A DNA stretch of 64,000 bases from Erythrobacter sp. EC-HK427 (GCF_902498745.1 NZ_LR701479.1:128292-192291), one strand, 5' to 3'; positions 8,291 through 17,855 are shown, counted from the first letter of the stretch. Numbers and translations: made by a program. The notes: generated by a model from the letters alone, not told the origin.

Positions 8291-9420
8291 ATCAGCACCA
8301 GATGATCGCGGTGGATCACCGCCGAGCGCGGCGTGTGGCCAAGGATCGCCTCCAGCGCATCGCTCTGCCGCCCCTTGATCGCCGCGACATCGTCCACGTC
8401 ATACTCGACGAGGCCCTTGGCAATTTCGGCGCCCGCCAGATCGAGCACCTGGATGATATCGCCTCGCTCGAAATTGCCGGAAACGCCGGTAATGCCCGCC
8501 GCCAGCACGCTCTTGCCGCGGCGCAGGGCGGCAACACAGCCGTCATCGACCGTGATCGATCCCCTAAAGCGCATCCGCCCGCCGATCCACCCGCGCCGTC
8601 CGCTTTCCTCGCGCTGGGGCACGAACAGCGTGCCCGCTTGCGAGGCCATGGCGCGCGCCAGCGGCATTTCGCTCCGCCCGTCGATAATGGCCAGCGCAAT
8701 GCCCGCCCGCTCGGCAATTTCGGCGGCGAGCAGCTTGGCGGTCATGCCCCCCGATCCGAGGCCGGAGCCCGATCCGCTATCGGCCATGGCGTGGATTTCC
8801 GGAGTCACCCCGCGCACTTCGTCCAGCCGCGTGGCGTCAGGCTCGCTCGGGTGCTTGTCATACAGGCCATCGACATCGGTCAGCAGGAAGATCCCGTCGG
8901 CATCGCAGGCCTGCGCCACCCGCGCGGCGAGCCGGTCATTGTCACCAAAGCGGATTTCGCCGGTCGCAATCGTGTCATTCTCGTTCACCACCGGCACCAC
9001 CCCGCTTTTCAACAGGCGGCGGATCGTGCCCGAAATATTGAGATAGCGGCTGCGGTTCTCAAAATCATCGAGGGTCAGCAGCATTTGCGCGGCGATGAGA
9101 TTGCGCTCGGCCAGCAGGCTCGCCCAGACCGAGGCAAGTTCGATCTGCCCGACCGAGGCCGAGGCCTGCGCTTCGGTCAGCGTCTTGCGCCCGCCGCCTT
9201 CGAATTGCAGCCGCTTGGCCCCGATGGCAATCGAACCGGAGCTGACCACCACAACGTCCATCCCCAGCTCGCGGGCCGTCCAGATATCGTGGACGACCGT
9301 GCGTAGCCACTCCATCTCCACCCGCCCCGACGCATCGACCAGCAACGCGCTGCCGATTTTGATGACCAGCGTCTTGCAGATCGTCGGATCGCGGAAATCG
9401 AGAAGCGTTTGAATGGGCAT
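8287..9420 (-). CDS. proB: Glutamate 5-kinase
   Basis: Catalyses ATP-dependent phosphorylation of glutamate, the first step of proline synthesis. The 377-aa protein has an amino-acid kinase domain (LVIKIGSALLVD at the start, then VVVSSGSIAIG and VPVVNENDTIAT) and a C-terminal PUA domain (about residues 285-360). The start at 9420 gives MPIQTLLDF; an in-frame start at 9444 adds eight unlikely residues. The last pathway enzyme, proC, is at 12925-13728 on the same strand; proA is not in the window. Confidence 0.94.
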   Translation of the reverse strand: MPIQTLLDFRDPTICKTLVIKIGSALLVDASGRVEMEWLRTVVHDIWTARELGMDVVVVSSGSIAIGAKRLQFEGGGRKTLTEAQASASVGQIELASVWASLLAERNLIAAQMLLTLDDFENRSRYLNISGTIRRLLKSGVVPVVNENDTIATGEIRFGDNDRLAARVAQACDADGIFLLTDVDGLYDKHPSEPDATRLDEVRGVTPEIHAMADSGSGSGLGSGGMTAKLLAAEIAERAGIALAIIDGRSEMPLARAMASQAGTLFVPQREESGRRGWIGGRMRFRGSITVDDGCVAALRRGKSVLAAGITGVSGNFERGDIIQVLDLAGAEIAKGLVEYDVDDVAAIKGRQSDALEAILGHTPRSAVIHRDHLVLM

Positions 9421-9501
9421 GGGGCAAAGGGTTAGGGCAAGCACCGGATGCGGGCCAGAGGGATTTTCTGCCTGCGTATCCCGCCTAATGAGGCCGCGCG
9501 A

Positions 9502-10569
9502 TCAGATGGGCGACCACGGCTTGGCTTCGGCAGGCTCCTCGCTGTCGTCATCGGGAACCGTATCGGGCTGTTCGGTCATGGTTTTGTCCGGCAGATAGCT
9601 GAGGACGGCGTCCAGCAATTTGGGGATTCCCGCGCCGGTCGCGCTGGAAATCACGAACACATCATCCGCCCCGGCCTTTTTCAGCTCGTCGCCAAAGGCA
9701 TCACCCAATTCGGCATCGGCCAGATCGAGCTTGTTGAGCGCAACCAGCCGTGTCTTGCCGTCAAGTCCCGCGCCATAGGCTTCGAGTTCGCTATCAACGA
9801 TCCGCATCGCTTCCACCGGGTCTTCCCCGGCGATGTCGATCAGATGGATGAGCACGCGGCAGCGTTCGATATGGCCGAGGAAGCGATCGCCAATCCCCGC
9901 CCCTTCTGCCGCGCCTTCGATCAGGCCGGGAATATCCGCCAGCACAAATTCGCGGCCCTTGTGGTTCACCACTCCCAGCTTCGGAACAAGCGTGGTGAAG
10001 GCGTAATCGCCAACTTTCGCGCCCGCATTGCTGACCGCGTTGATAAAGGTCGATTTGCCCGCATTGGGCAGGCCGACAAGCCCCACATCGGCGAGCAGTT
10101 TCAGCCGCAGCCACACCCACATCTCCTCGCCCGGCATCCCCGGCTGGTGCTGGCGCGGCGCGCGATTGGTGGAGGTTTTGTAGGAAGCATTGCCGCGTCC
10201 GCCGATCCCGCCTTCGAGCAGCACGATTTCCTGCCCTTCATGGGTGAAATCGGCGAGCACCTCTTCCTTGTCTTCAGACAAGACCTGTGTCCCCACGGGC
10301 ACGTCGATCACGAGATCCTCCGCGCCCGCGCCATAGCGGTCTTTGCCCATGCCATGCCCGCCGCGCGCGGCCTTGAAGTGCTGGGTATAGCGGAAATCGA
10401 TCAGCGTATTGAGGCCGGGCACCGCGCGCATGATGATATCGCCACCCTTGCCGCCATTGCCGCCATCGGGGCCACCATATTCGACATACTTTTCACGCCG
10501 GAAGCTGACCGCTCCCGGGCCTCCGCCACCGGATTTGAGATAGACTTTGGCTTGATCGAGGAAGTGGAT
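9502..10569 (-). CDS. obgE: Obg-family GTPase, apparent ATC start codon
   Basis: Essential ribosome-associated GTPase acting in 50S assembly and stress control. The 355-aa protein has the glycine-rich Obg fold (residues 1-158), then the G domain with GLPNAGKST (G1), DIPGLIEGA (G3), NKLD (G4) and SSATGAG (G5). The first ATG in frame (10431) would delete 46 residues of the conserved Obg fold. The homologous N-terminus ?HFLDQAKVYLKSGGGGPGAV starts at an ATC codon (10567-10569), preceded at 6 nt by GGAGA. No ATG, GTG or TTG occurs between this ATC and the in-frame TAG at 10618-10620. Either ATC is the true start or one base of an ATG is misread or mutated. Confidence 0.9.
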   Translation of the reverse strand: MHFLDQAKVYLKSGGGGPGAVSFRREKYVEYGGPDGGNGGKGGDIIMRAVPGLNTLIDFRYTQHFKAARGGHGMGKDRYGAGAEDLVIDVPVGTQVLSEDKEEVLADFTHEGQEIVLLEGGIGGRGNASYKTSTNRAPRQHQPGMPGEEMWVWLRLKLLADVGLVGLPNAGKSTFINAVSNAGAKVGDYAFTTLVPKLGVVNHKGREFVLADIPGLIEGAAEGAGIGDRFLGHIERCRVLIHLIDIAGEDPVEAMRIVDSELEAYGAGLDGKTRLVALNKLDLADAELGDAFGDELKKAGADDVFVISSATGAGIPKLLDAVLSYLPDKTMTEQPDTVPDDDSEEPAEAKPWSPI

Positions 10570-10575
10570 CGGAAA

Positions 10576-10580
10576 TCTCC
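10576..10580 (-). promoter_or_regulatory. Shine-Dalgarno deciding the obgE start
   Basis: GGAGA on the reverse strand, six bases before the ATC at 10569-10567. Its spacing is ideal for initiation at that ATC and useless for the internal ATG at 10431, which is why the longer product was annotated. Confidence 0.65.
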
Positions 10581-10610
10581 AGAAGTAAGGACAGGCGGAA
10601 GGAACGCTGA

Positions 10611-10694
10611 ACCGCTTCTAATAGCGGTATCGGGCCGCGTCCAGCGACCCGCAAGGGCGACCGCCCGCCCGCAACGGGCGCAGCTTGCCTGCGC
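10611..10694 (-). repeat. Stacked hairpins between obgE and tRNA-Ala
   Basis: The interval between the tRNA gene and obgE holds several short perfect hairpins: ACCGCT/AGCGGT (10611-10628), CGCCCG-CAA-CGGGCG (10666-10680) and GCGCAG/CTGCGC (10678-10694). They lie downstream of the tRNA on its strand and could act in 3' processing or termination, but no U-run follows. No coding potential was seen. Confidence 0.4.
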
Positions 10695-10726
10695 ATCCGG
10701 CCAAAATGCGGGCGTTAGCGGAAAAC

Positions 10727-10802
<76 letters not shown>

Positions 10803-10907
10803 GTTCCAGTTTGCCCCACTTTGCGTCATGCAAGGCGAAGGCGCGGCTCTTAGCCCGTTGCGGCGATGCCGAAAAGAGGGAAATTCGCCCGCGCGAACGC
10901 GGTACTG

Positions 10908-11858
10908 TTACCCTTCGTCACTGCCCGATGCGGTTGGCGGGACCACGATATCCTCGCCCGGAATGGGCTGCACCACCGGCGTGGAGACAGAGCCTTCATC
11001 CACCGGGATGATCGGGATCACCGCGCCCGATTCGTCGCCGGGAACGCTGACCAGCGCATCGGGCGCAAAACCCTGCGCGGCCACGCCCGCATTCTGCTGT
11101 TGCAGCGTATTGCCGTAAATCGCCACCCAGCCCGGCTGCGAGCGGCCATATTCGGTGCCGTAACGCACATCCCAAGCGGCCGACTGTACCTCGTAATCTT
11201 CGTAGGCGGAGAAGAAGGCTTCGAAGGCCTGCTCATAGCGTTGCAGGCCGTCGACGGCGAAAAGCGAGAAGTTTTCGGGCGCAGCCGCCAGATAGGCGTT
11301 GGCCACGTCGAGCGCGGCGGCACAGAAATCGCGGCGCGCGGGCGGCATGGCGAAATAGTTGTAGACCTCGGTCATCTCGGTTTCACGGTCACGGATCGCG
11401 CGGCGGCGGTCACCGCCCGCATCGCTGCGATAGCGCGCATCGAGCCGGGAATTGACGGCCGTGAGCAATCGAGCTTCGGCGCGCAGCATCGCGCCGTAAG
11501 CGTCCACGATCGGCTGATATTCGGCGCGGGTGCAATTGAGCGCGGCCACGTTCCAGCCGGAGCGGAAGTGCCAGATCGTCTCGTCCTCGCCCAGCCCGCT
11601 ATTCACCGTCTGCCGAATGCCCATGGCGTCCTTGCGCGGGAACTCCATCTGGTATGGCGCCTGTGACGGCGGGATCGGACGATAGGGGACGGTTTCCACC
11701 ACCACCGGCGGAGGCGGAGGCGGCGGCGGGGGAGGAGGAGGCGGTGGAGGCGTCGTCGCGCAGGCGGCGAGCAGAACGGCACCGCCCGCTGCGAAAGCCG
11801 CCTTGGCCGCCAACCGGCGGATGGTCAGAGGGGGACGGGATGCAGAGCCCTTCGTCAT
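10908..11858 (-). CDS. Proline-tract lipoprotein of unknown function
   Basis: A 316-aa secreted protein. The N-terminus is basic, then hydrophobic, with a lipobox (LLAAC), so anchoring as a lipoprotein is predicted. A run of 15 prolines follows shortly after the lipidated cysteine, which would act as a stiff spacer across the periplasm. The globular part (about 60-250) is helical, rich in Tyr and Ala, and has no motif I recognise. The C-terminus is again Pro/Val-rich (IPIIPVDEG, IPGEDIVVPPTA). Start at 11858 is preferred; an in-frame ATG at 11879 would add seven residues. Confidence 0.78.
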   Translation of the reverse strand: MTKGSASRPPLTIRRLAAKAAFAAGGAVLLAACATTPPPPPPPPPPPPPPPVVVETVPYRPIPPSQAPYQMEFPRKDAMGIRQTVNSGLGEDETIWHFRSGWNVAALNCTRAEYQPIVDAYGAMLRAEARLLTAVNSRLDARYRSDAGGDRRRAIRDRETEMTEVYNYFAMPPARRDFCAAALDVANAYLAAAPENFSLFAVDGLQRYEQAFEAFFSAYEDYEVQSAAWDVRYGTEYGRSQPGWVAIYGNTLQQQNAGVAAQGFAPDALVSVPGDESGAVIPIIPVDEGSVSTPVVQPIPGEDIVVPPTASGSDEG

Positions 11859-11936
11859 GTTACGCGCAAATCCTCTCATGCGGGCATTATGCCCGTGCTG
11901 TGCCTGAAGCGTAGCTGACTATCGCGCGCACGCCAT

Positions 11937-11974
11937 AAAGAAAATGCCCGGAGTGCAGATTTGCACCCCGGGCA
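11937..11974 (-). terminator. Rho-independent terminator after the Bax-inhibitor gene
   Basis: Arms TGCCCGGGGTGCA and TGCACTCCGGGCA (one mismatch) around a 4-nt loop, followed on the reverse strand by TTTTCTTT. It lies 48 nt beyond the stop of the reverse-strand gene at 12022. Confidence 0.85.
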
Positions 11975-12021
11975 CGTTCAAGCGAATCCGGCTTGCGGTG
12001 AATGACCGCCAGCGGCGCGTC

Positions 12022-12795
12022 CTATTCGCGGGCAGCGCCCATGAAGCGCAGCAGGAAGAGGAACATATTGATGAAATCGAGATAGAGGTTCAGCGCCCCC
12101 ATGATCACCATCTTGCCCAGCGGGTAGGCTGCGGCCACGCTAGGATTGGTCATCTTCAGCTGCTGGATCGTCAGATACTCGGTCTTCAAACGCTGCGTAT
12201 CATAAGCGGTGAGGCCTGCGAAAATCAGCACGCCGATGAAGCTGATCGCCAGATCAAGCGTGCTCGAACCGAGGAAAATGTTGATGACGCTGGCGATGAT
12301 CAGGCCGATCACACCCATGATCAGGAAGCTGCCCCAGCCGGAAAGATCCTTCTGCGTGGTATAGCCGAACAGGCTGAGGCCCGCGAAGGCACCAGCCGTT
12401 GCGAAGAACGTCGCCGCGATGGATGACCCGGTGTAGACGAGGAAGATCGTCGAGAGCGAGAGGCCCATCAGGACGGCAAAGCCCCAGAACATCGCCTGCA
12501 AAGTGCCGGTCGAGAAGCGGTCTCGGCCAAAGCTCATGGCAAAAACGATGGCGAGCGGCGACAATGCCACCAGCCACATTAGCGGGCCGCTGGCGAACTG
12601 GATCGCCAGCCCGCTCTGCGCGGTCAGCATCGCCACGATGCCCGTCAGCAGCACTGCCGACGCCATGTAGTTGTAAATCGAGAGCATATGCTTGCGCAGG
12701 CCTGCATCGAAGGTCGTGCGGCCAGTGACATCACCCGTCTGGCCCGGAGACACTCCGAAACCCTGCCGGGTCTGGTTGTCATTCCAATTTGCCAT
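12022..12795 (-). CDS. Bax inhibitor-1/YccA family membrane protein
   Basis: A 257-aa inner-membrane protein of the Bax inhibitor-1 family. About seven hydrophobic helices are visible between residues 35 and 250, after a polar N-terminus (MANWNDNQTRQGFG). FAGLTAYDTQRLK near residue 195 is the conserved family signature before the last helix. Bacterial members act in membrane-stress control, with YccA tied to FtsH and BsYetJ to proton-sensitive calcium leak; the exact role here is inferred from family only. It stands alone, with its own terminator. Confidence 0.92.
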   Translation of the reverse strand: MANWNDNQTRQGFGVSPGQTGDVTGRTTFDAGLRKHMLSIYNYMASAVLLTGIVAMLTAQSGLAIQFASGPLMWLVALSPLAIVFAMSFGRDRFSTGTLQAMFWGFAVLMGLSLSTIFLVYTGSSIAATFFATAGAFAGLSLFGYTTQKDLSGWGSFLIMGVIGLIIASVINIFLGSSTLDLAISFIGVLIFAGLTAYDTQRLKTEYLTIQQLKMTNPSVAAAYPLGKMVIMGALNLYLDFINMFLFLLRFMGAARE

Positions 12796-12924
12796 GTTTC
12801 AAAACTCCTTGTGCCCGGCCACCCCATAGTGGGCCGGATCGCTGATGATATTGGCATATTGCGAGCGATTTTCAAGGGAAACCGGACACGTGTCACACAG
12901 TATCATGTTAACCCTGAAATCGGC

Positions 12925-13728
12925 TCAATCGCGCGCCTCCCGCGCCATTTCCACGCTGCGATCGCGCGCGGCGCGCAAGGTTTTGGTCACCAATTGGGTC
13001 ATCGCCTCGGCATCGTCGAGCACATCCAGGCCGGCTCGCGTCACTCCGCCGGGGCTGGCGACCATATCCGCCAGCCTGCCGGGCGAATGTTCGGACTGCG
13101 CCGCCAGCGCGGTGGCGCCTTCGGTCATCGCAATCGCCAGCTCGCGCGCCTGATCCTCGGGCAAGCCCAACCGCACCGCCGCCGCACCCAGAGCATCGAT
13201 AAAGCGATAGACAAAGGCAGGGCCACTCCCGGCCAAGGCTGTGACCAGATCGAAGCGATCTTCGCCCACCCATGCAGGCGTGCCGAGATGCTGCATGAAG
13301 GCGAACAGCGCCTCGCGCGCTTCTTCATCCAGCCCTTCCTCCGCCAGCGCCATGGGCGATTTGCCCAGCGCGCAGGCGAGATTGGGCATCACCCGCACCA
13401 CCGCGCCCGCAGCGGGAAAATGGCGGCGCAGCACATCCAACTCCACCCCTGCCAGGACAGAGAGGACAACCGTGCTCTCGCCTGCAACACCTTGTAAAGT
13501 CGGCGCGATGGCGGCCAACATATGCGGTTTGAAGCCCAGCAACACGGCATCGAAATGCCGCACCTCGGGAACCTCGCGGAGCAATTCGACATTGCCCGGG
13601 ACGCTTTCGCGCGTGGGCGTTACAACGGTGAAACTTGCGCGCGGAACGCCGCCTGCCAGCCAGCCTTCGAGCATCGCACCCGCCATATTGCCGCAGCCGA
13701 CAAGAAGGATTTTCGCTGTGTCCGCCAT
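12925..13728 (-). CDS. proC: Pyrroline-5-carboxylate reductase
   Basis: Catalyses the NAD(P)H-dependent last step of proline synthesis. The 267-aa protein opens with MADTAKILLVGCGNMAGAM, the dinucleotide-binding loop, and carries GSGPAFVYRFIDALG and the C-terminal SPGGVTRAGLDVL signature. The ATG at 13728 follows GGAGGGGAA; a longer frame to 13887 is rejected because it has no family similarity. It sits 50 nt downstream of the ybjN-like gene on the same strand and is likely co-transcribed with it. Confidence 0.95.
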   Translation of the reverse strand: MADTAKILLVGCGNMAGAMLEGWLAGGVPRASFTVVTPTRESVPGNVELLREVPEVRHFDAVLLGFKPHMLAAIAPTLQGVAGESTVVLSVLAGVELDVLRRHFPAAGAVVRVMPNLACALGKSPMALAEEGLDEEAREALFAFMQHLGTPAWVGEDRFDLVTALAGSGPAFVYRFIDALGAAAVRLGLPEDQARELAIAMTEGATALAAQSEHSPGRLADMVASPGGVTRAGLDVLDDAEAMTQLVTKTLRAARDRSVEMAREARD

Positions 13729-13777
13729 TTCCCCTCCAGAATGTGCGTAATGCGCCATAACCGAGCCGGTGAAAGTC

Positions 13778-14284
13778 TCAAGCCTCTCCGGCGGCATCCA
13801 CCATCGCAGCGTCCAGCGCGGCGCGCGGGGACTTGTCGCCCCACAGCACGAACTGGAAGGCGGGGTAGAAACGGTCGCTTTCCGCAATCGCCGATTCGAT
13901 GGCCATCTGCGCCATGTCGATGCTCAGCATCCCGTCATCGCCCAGCATCAGCCCGTGGCGATAGAGCAGCATTCCGCCTTGCGACCAAATATCGAAATGG
14001 CCGAGCCAGAGCTGTTCGTTGATAAGCCCCAGCAATTCAAACGCGGTCGCCCGCTTTTCATCGCTGACGCGGATTTCGGGCAGGCAGAGCAATTGCAGCA
14101 CGCGGTCTTCCCGCCGCCAGATGGCGCGCAGCTGGTACGTCGTCCAACTACCCGGAATCTGGGCAGAAACTTCCTCTTCCACCGTCTGTTCATAGGCCCA
14201 GCCATGCGCTTCAAACAGCGCGCAAAGCATTTCGACAGGCGCCGCATCATCGGCTTCCTCGATCCGGGCGCGGGCAATGTTCAT
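13778..14284 (-). CDS. YbjN domain-containing protein
   Basis: A 168-aa soluble protein of the YbjN (type III secretion chaperone-like fold) family, known from E. coli as a stress and motility modulator of unclear mechanism. Visible core segments include EEEVSAQIPGSWTTYQ, LLGLINEQLWLGHFD, and the C-terminal FYPAFQFVLWGDKSP, which is typical of alphaproteobacterial members placed before proC. No strong ribosome-binding site precedes the ATG. The 161 nt upstream (14285-14445) hold nothing I can name. Confidence 0.85.
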   Translation of the reverse strand: MNIARARIEEADDAAPVEMLCALFEAHGWAYEQTVEEEVSAQIPGSWTTYQLRAIWRREDRVLQLLCLPEIRVSDEKRATAFELLGLINEQLWLGHFDIWSQGGMLLYRHGLMLGDDGMLSIDMAQMAIESAIAESDRFYPAFQFVLWGDKSPRAALDAAMVDAAGEA

Positions 14285-14445
14285 CGGGCGGGTCTGCGCT
14301 GTAAACTCATGCCATGCTTAATGCCTTGGCAAGCATAATCCGCGCAATCGGGGGGTCCGTAAACGGCTGGGCAAAACCCAACTGGCCTGTTTACAAGATG
14401 TGCACAACCTCCGCCCGCGCCCGTGCGATGCGGTGCGCAGCGGGT

Positions 14446-16044
14446 CTAATCGATGGCGCGCACTTCCTCGCCTTCGGCGCTGGTGAAGCGGAAGGAATCG
14501 ACGCCCGCCGCCGCCAGTTCGCTGACGAACTGGTTGGCTGCCTGCCGCGATTCGAACGGGCCGGTGACGAGGCGATTCGTCGCATTCCACGGCACGCTAT
14601 ACGCATCGCGCCCATCAAGCAGACCATCCGCGCTGCGCACGATGCGCCGCCAGTCGAAGCGAAAGGCGGCCGTGTCCTGCCCCGTCGCCACTTGCACCCA
14701 ATGGCGGCTGGGATGCGCGGGCGGCGCAGGCTCCGGCGCAGGCTGCGGTGGCGGGGCCGGGCGCGCCGGCTCGATCGTGGTGATGTCCACCGCGCCAGCC
14801 GCCGGAACGACCGGGAGACCGCCGGGGGGCAGGCGGAAATCGGCAAAGGCCTCGGCCAGTTCCAATTGCTCGCCGGTGCGTTCCTCCGGTTCGGCAAAAG
14901 CCACCGGCTCGGTGATGGTGAAGGACGGGCGCGGCGTATCGCTTGCGGGTATCGGCGGCGATGAATCCGCAACACTTGCAGCGTCGGCCAAGGCCTCGAC
15001 TTCGCGCGTTGCCGCCACGACTGGCGACGGCGCGCGCGGCGGCGGAGCGGGCATTTCGACCGCTGGCGGTTCAGCCGCTGCGAGGGCGGGCAATTCGCCC
15101 GATGGCTCACTCACCACTGGCGGCACGCTCACTGGCTGGACGGCGGCAACCACCGTCTCGGTCACCGCCGGGCCGAGCGGCTCGCCCGCCGGTGTCAGCC
15201 GATCATTCGCGGCAACTTCTGCAACCTCGTTGTCTGGCGCATCTGCCAGCGCGAGCACCTCGGCGCTGTCCTGCCCGATCTGCGCCACGGCGGGGAAGCG
15301 GCCCTGATTGGCGGCGGCGGCCTGCTGCGCGGGCGTGAGGCGGGGCATATATTGCAAATAGGGCGTGAGGCGCTGCGAGAGGCGCGGCGGCAGCATCGTT
15401 TCGGCAATCGTCATCGCTTCCTCGTCTCGCCCCAGAATGGCGAGCGCAAAGGCGCGGGTGCGGAAGGCGCGTCTGTCCTGCCGTTGCAGCAGCGGCAGCA
15501 GCGTGGTTTCCGAAGCCTCCGCATCGCCCGAAATCGCGTAGGAAAGCGCCAGCCGCCGGACGACCTCGTCATCCTCCTCACGCGACAGGGCCTGCCGGTA
15601 AAGCCGCTGCGCACGGCCGTTGTTGCCGACCAGATCATAGGCCAGCCCGCGTTCCGCCGCATAGGGCGCGAGATAGCCGCCTTGCAGATTGGCATTGTCG
15701 AACAGCTGGATGGCGGTCACCGCCTCGCCGCGTTGCACCGCGATCAGCGCCAGCCCGGTCAGCACGCGCGGGTCGCTCGGGCGTTCCTCTTGCGCGCGGT
15801 TGAAGAAGCCAAGTGCGGCGTTCGCATCACCCAGTTGCAGCGAGGCATTGCCCGCCGCGATCAGTGCAGGGACGTTGCGCGGATTGCTCGACAAGCGCGC
15901 GAGCGCGTCAGACAGTTCGCGCTGCGCCGGATCGGGCAGAGCCTGCACCACTTCCTGCGCCCGGGCGTCGCCAGAGGTCACGGTGATAGCGGGCATGATC
16001 GCCGCAGCCAGCGCGATGGTAGGAATGGAAAACCGCATAAGCAT
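14446..16044 (-). CDS. TPR and SPOR domain cell-envelope protein
   Basis: A 532-aa exported protein directly downstream of ftsZ. A signal peptide (residues about 1-30, ending GDARAQ) is followed by tetratricopeptide-like helical repeats up to about residue 250, e.g. NPRNVPALIAAGNASLQLGD. A long Pro/Ala/Glu-rich linker comes next, then a C-terminal SPOR domain starting at HWVQVATGQDTAAF and containing VTGPFESRQAANQF. SPOR domains bind denuded septal glycan strands, so a septum-located division role fits the position 69 nt after ftsZ. ATG 16044 was chosen over an upstream start at 16101 because the signal peptide follows it. Confidence 0.85.
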   Translation of the reverse strand: MLMRFSIPTIALAAAIMPAITVTSGDARAQEVVQALPDPAQRELSDALARLSSNPRNVPALIAAGNASLQLGDANAALGFFNRAQEERPSDPRVLTGLALIAVQRGEAVTAIQLFDNANLQGGYLAPYAAERGLAYDLVGNNGRAQRLYRQALSREEDDEVVRRLALSYAISGDAEASETTLLPLLQRQDRRAFRTRAFALAILGRDEEAMTIAETMLPPRLSQRLTPYLQYMPRLTPAQQAAAANQGRFPAVAQIGQDSAEVLALADAPDNEVAEVAANDRLTPAGEPLGPAVTETVVAAVQPVSVPPVVSEPSGELPALAAAEPPAVEMPAPPPRAPSPVVAATREVEALADAASVADSSPPIPASDTPRPSFTITEPVAFAEPEERTGEQLELAEAFADFRLPPGGLPVVPAAGAVDITTIEPARPAPPPQPAPEPAPPAHPSRHWVQVATGQDTAAFRFDWRRIVRSADGLLDGRDAYSVPWNATNRLVTGPFESRQAANQFVSELAAAGVDSFRFTSAEGEEVRAID

Positions 16045-16113
16045 GGGCCTATACCGGCACCGTCCGACACGGGCGAGACGCTTTGTGACCGCCCGTGTCA
16101 ATATTTGGACAGG

Positions 16114-17754
16114 TTACTGGTTGTTCTGCCTTCCGAGGAAGCGCGGAATACGCACCGAGCCGCCGTCGCCATCATCATCGTCATCTTCATCGTCGCCGGC
16201 TTTGCCCTGGCGCGAGAGATTGGCCATGCGTTCGAACAAGGTGCTGCCCCCGGTCGATGCCGGTGCGCCGCCGCCACCGCCCGCAACGGGCGTAGCGGCT
16301 TGGCCGCCCGATGCCTCGCCTTCGCCTGCGTCCTGCGCGGCGGCGGCTGCACCCAGCATCCGCGCACGGCGACCGCCAGCGGGTTGCACCGGCTCGTCCG
16401 CATCGGCGAGCCGCGACGCATCGAGCAAAAGCTCGTCCTCACCCTCATCGTCATCGATCAGGTCTGCTGGTGCGGGTTGCTGCACAGCTTCGGGTGCAGG
16501 CGCATAGGGTTCGGACGCGACCGCGTCCTCCTCAAGGTCGAGCGCGTCACCGCCGTAGCCATCGCTCCCGGCGCCATAGCCATCGCTGGCCCCGGCACCG
16601 AAATGGTCGTCCGCAGCGGGTTCGGGAAGCGGTTCTTCCTCGGCTGCGAAGTCCGCTGCGCCCAGATCGAGCGCATCGTCCTCGTCTTCAACCATATCCG
16701 GCTCTGCGGGGATCGGGATTGATGGGCGGGCAGGCCCGCGCGATGCCGACAGGTCGATCGAACGGGCGGGTTCCGCCATCTGTTCGCCCGACGTTTCGAT
16801 CCCGGTCGCCACCACGCTGACGCGGATCTTGCCGTCGAGTTCGGGATTGAACGCGCTGCCCCAGATGATGTTGGCTTCGCTATCCACCATTTCGCGGATG
16901 TGGTTCGCGGCCTCGTCCACTTCGAGCAGCTTCATGTCTTCGCCGCCGATGATCGAGATGATCACGCCCTTCGCGCCGTGCATCGACACACCGTCGAGCA
17001 GCGGGTTGGCGATGGCGCGTTCGGCAGCTTCGAGCGCGCGGTTCTCGCCCTCGCCCTCGCCCGTGCCCATCATCGCCTTGCCCATTTCGCCCATCACCGA
17101 ACGCACGTCGGCAAAGTCGAGATTGATCAGGCCCGGCATCACCATCAGATCGGTAATCGAGCGCACGCCCTGCTGCAGCACTTCGTCGGCTAACAGGAAC
17201 GCTTCCTTGAAGGTCGTTTCCGCCTTGGCAACAAGGAACAGGTTCTGGTTGGGAATGACGATCAGCGTATCGACATTCTTTTGCAGTTCTTCGATCCCGG
17301 CCTCAGCACTGCGCATCCGGCGCGTGCCTTCGAACAGGAACGGCTTGGTCACGACGCCGACGGTCAGAATGCCTTTGTCCCGCGCAATCTTGGCAATCAC
17401 CGGAGCCGCGCCCGTGCCCGTACCGCCGCCCATACCGGCGGCGATAAAGCACATATTCACGCCTTCCAGCGCGCGCTCGATCTCCTCGACCGTCTCTTCC
17501 GCCGCTGCCCGGCCCACTTCGGGACGCGAACCTGCGCCCAGGCCTTGCGTAATATCGGGCCCCAGTTGGATGCGGTGTTCCGCCGCGGACGTGTTCAGCG
17601 CCTGCGCATCGGTGTTGGCGACGATGAACTCGACCCCTTCAATATCGGCGTCGATCATGTTGGCGATAGCGTTGCCGCCTGCGCCACCCACGCCAATAAC
17701 CGTGATGCGGGGACGCAGTTCCTCCACCGAAGGCGGGCCGATATTGATGCTCAT
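16114..17754 (-). CDS. ftsZ: Cell division protein FtsZ
   Basis: Tubulin-like GTPase that polymerises into the Z-ring at midcell. The 546-aa protein has [15 protein letters not shown] near residue 25, the G-box [11 protein letters not shown] near 110, and the T7-loop segment [11 protein letters not shown] near 210. The polymerising core ends near residue 330; an unusually long acidic linker (Asp/Glu/Ala/Gly-rich, about 170 residues) leads to the C-terminal conserved peptide [12 protein letters not shown] that binds FtsA and other partners. It is the only dcw gene here preceded by a large gap (124 nt), which contains candidate DnaA sites, so it probably has its own promoter. Confidence 0.98.
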   Translation of the reverse strand: MSINIGPPSVEELRPRITVIGVGGAGGNAIANMIDADIEGVEFIVANTDAQALNTSAAEHRIQLGPDITQGLGAGSRPEVGRAAAEETVEEIERALEGVNMCFIAAGMGGGTGTGAAPVIAKIARDKGILTVGVVTKPFLFEGTRRMRSAEAGIEELQKNVDTLIVIPNQNLFLVAKAETTFKEAFLLADEVLQQGVRSITDLMVMPGLINLDFADVRSVMGEMGKAMMGTGEGEGENRALEAAERAIANPLLDGVSMHGAKGVIISIIGGEDMKLLEVDEAANHIREMVDSEANIIWGSAFNPELDGKIRVSVVATGIETSGEQMAEPARSIDLSASRGPARPSIPIPAEPDMVEDEDDALDLGAADFAAEEEPLPEPAADDHFGAGASDGYGAGSDGYGGDALDLEEDAVASEPYAPAPEAVQQPAPADLIDDDEGEDELLLDASRLADADEPVQPAGGRRARMLGAAAAAQDAGEGEASGGQAATPVAGGGGGAPASTGGSTLFERMANLSRQGKAGDDEDDDDDGDGGSVRIPRFLGRQNNQ

Positions 17755-17855
17755 TGGTCAGTTCCCTCAGGGAGACACGCGAAGTGCGAAGACAAAAAAT
17801 TGATTACCGTATGTTTTGCCATAAAGTTTCCCGCTGCGTGAACGCATTTATGACA

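Noticed and set aside
9502-10431. obgE starting at the internal ATG 10431
   Set aside because: It would cut 46 residues of the conserved Obg fold that are intact upstream, and no Shine-Dalgarno fits that ATG.
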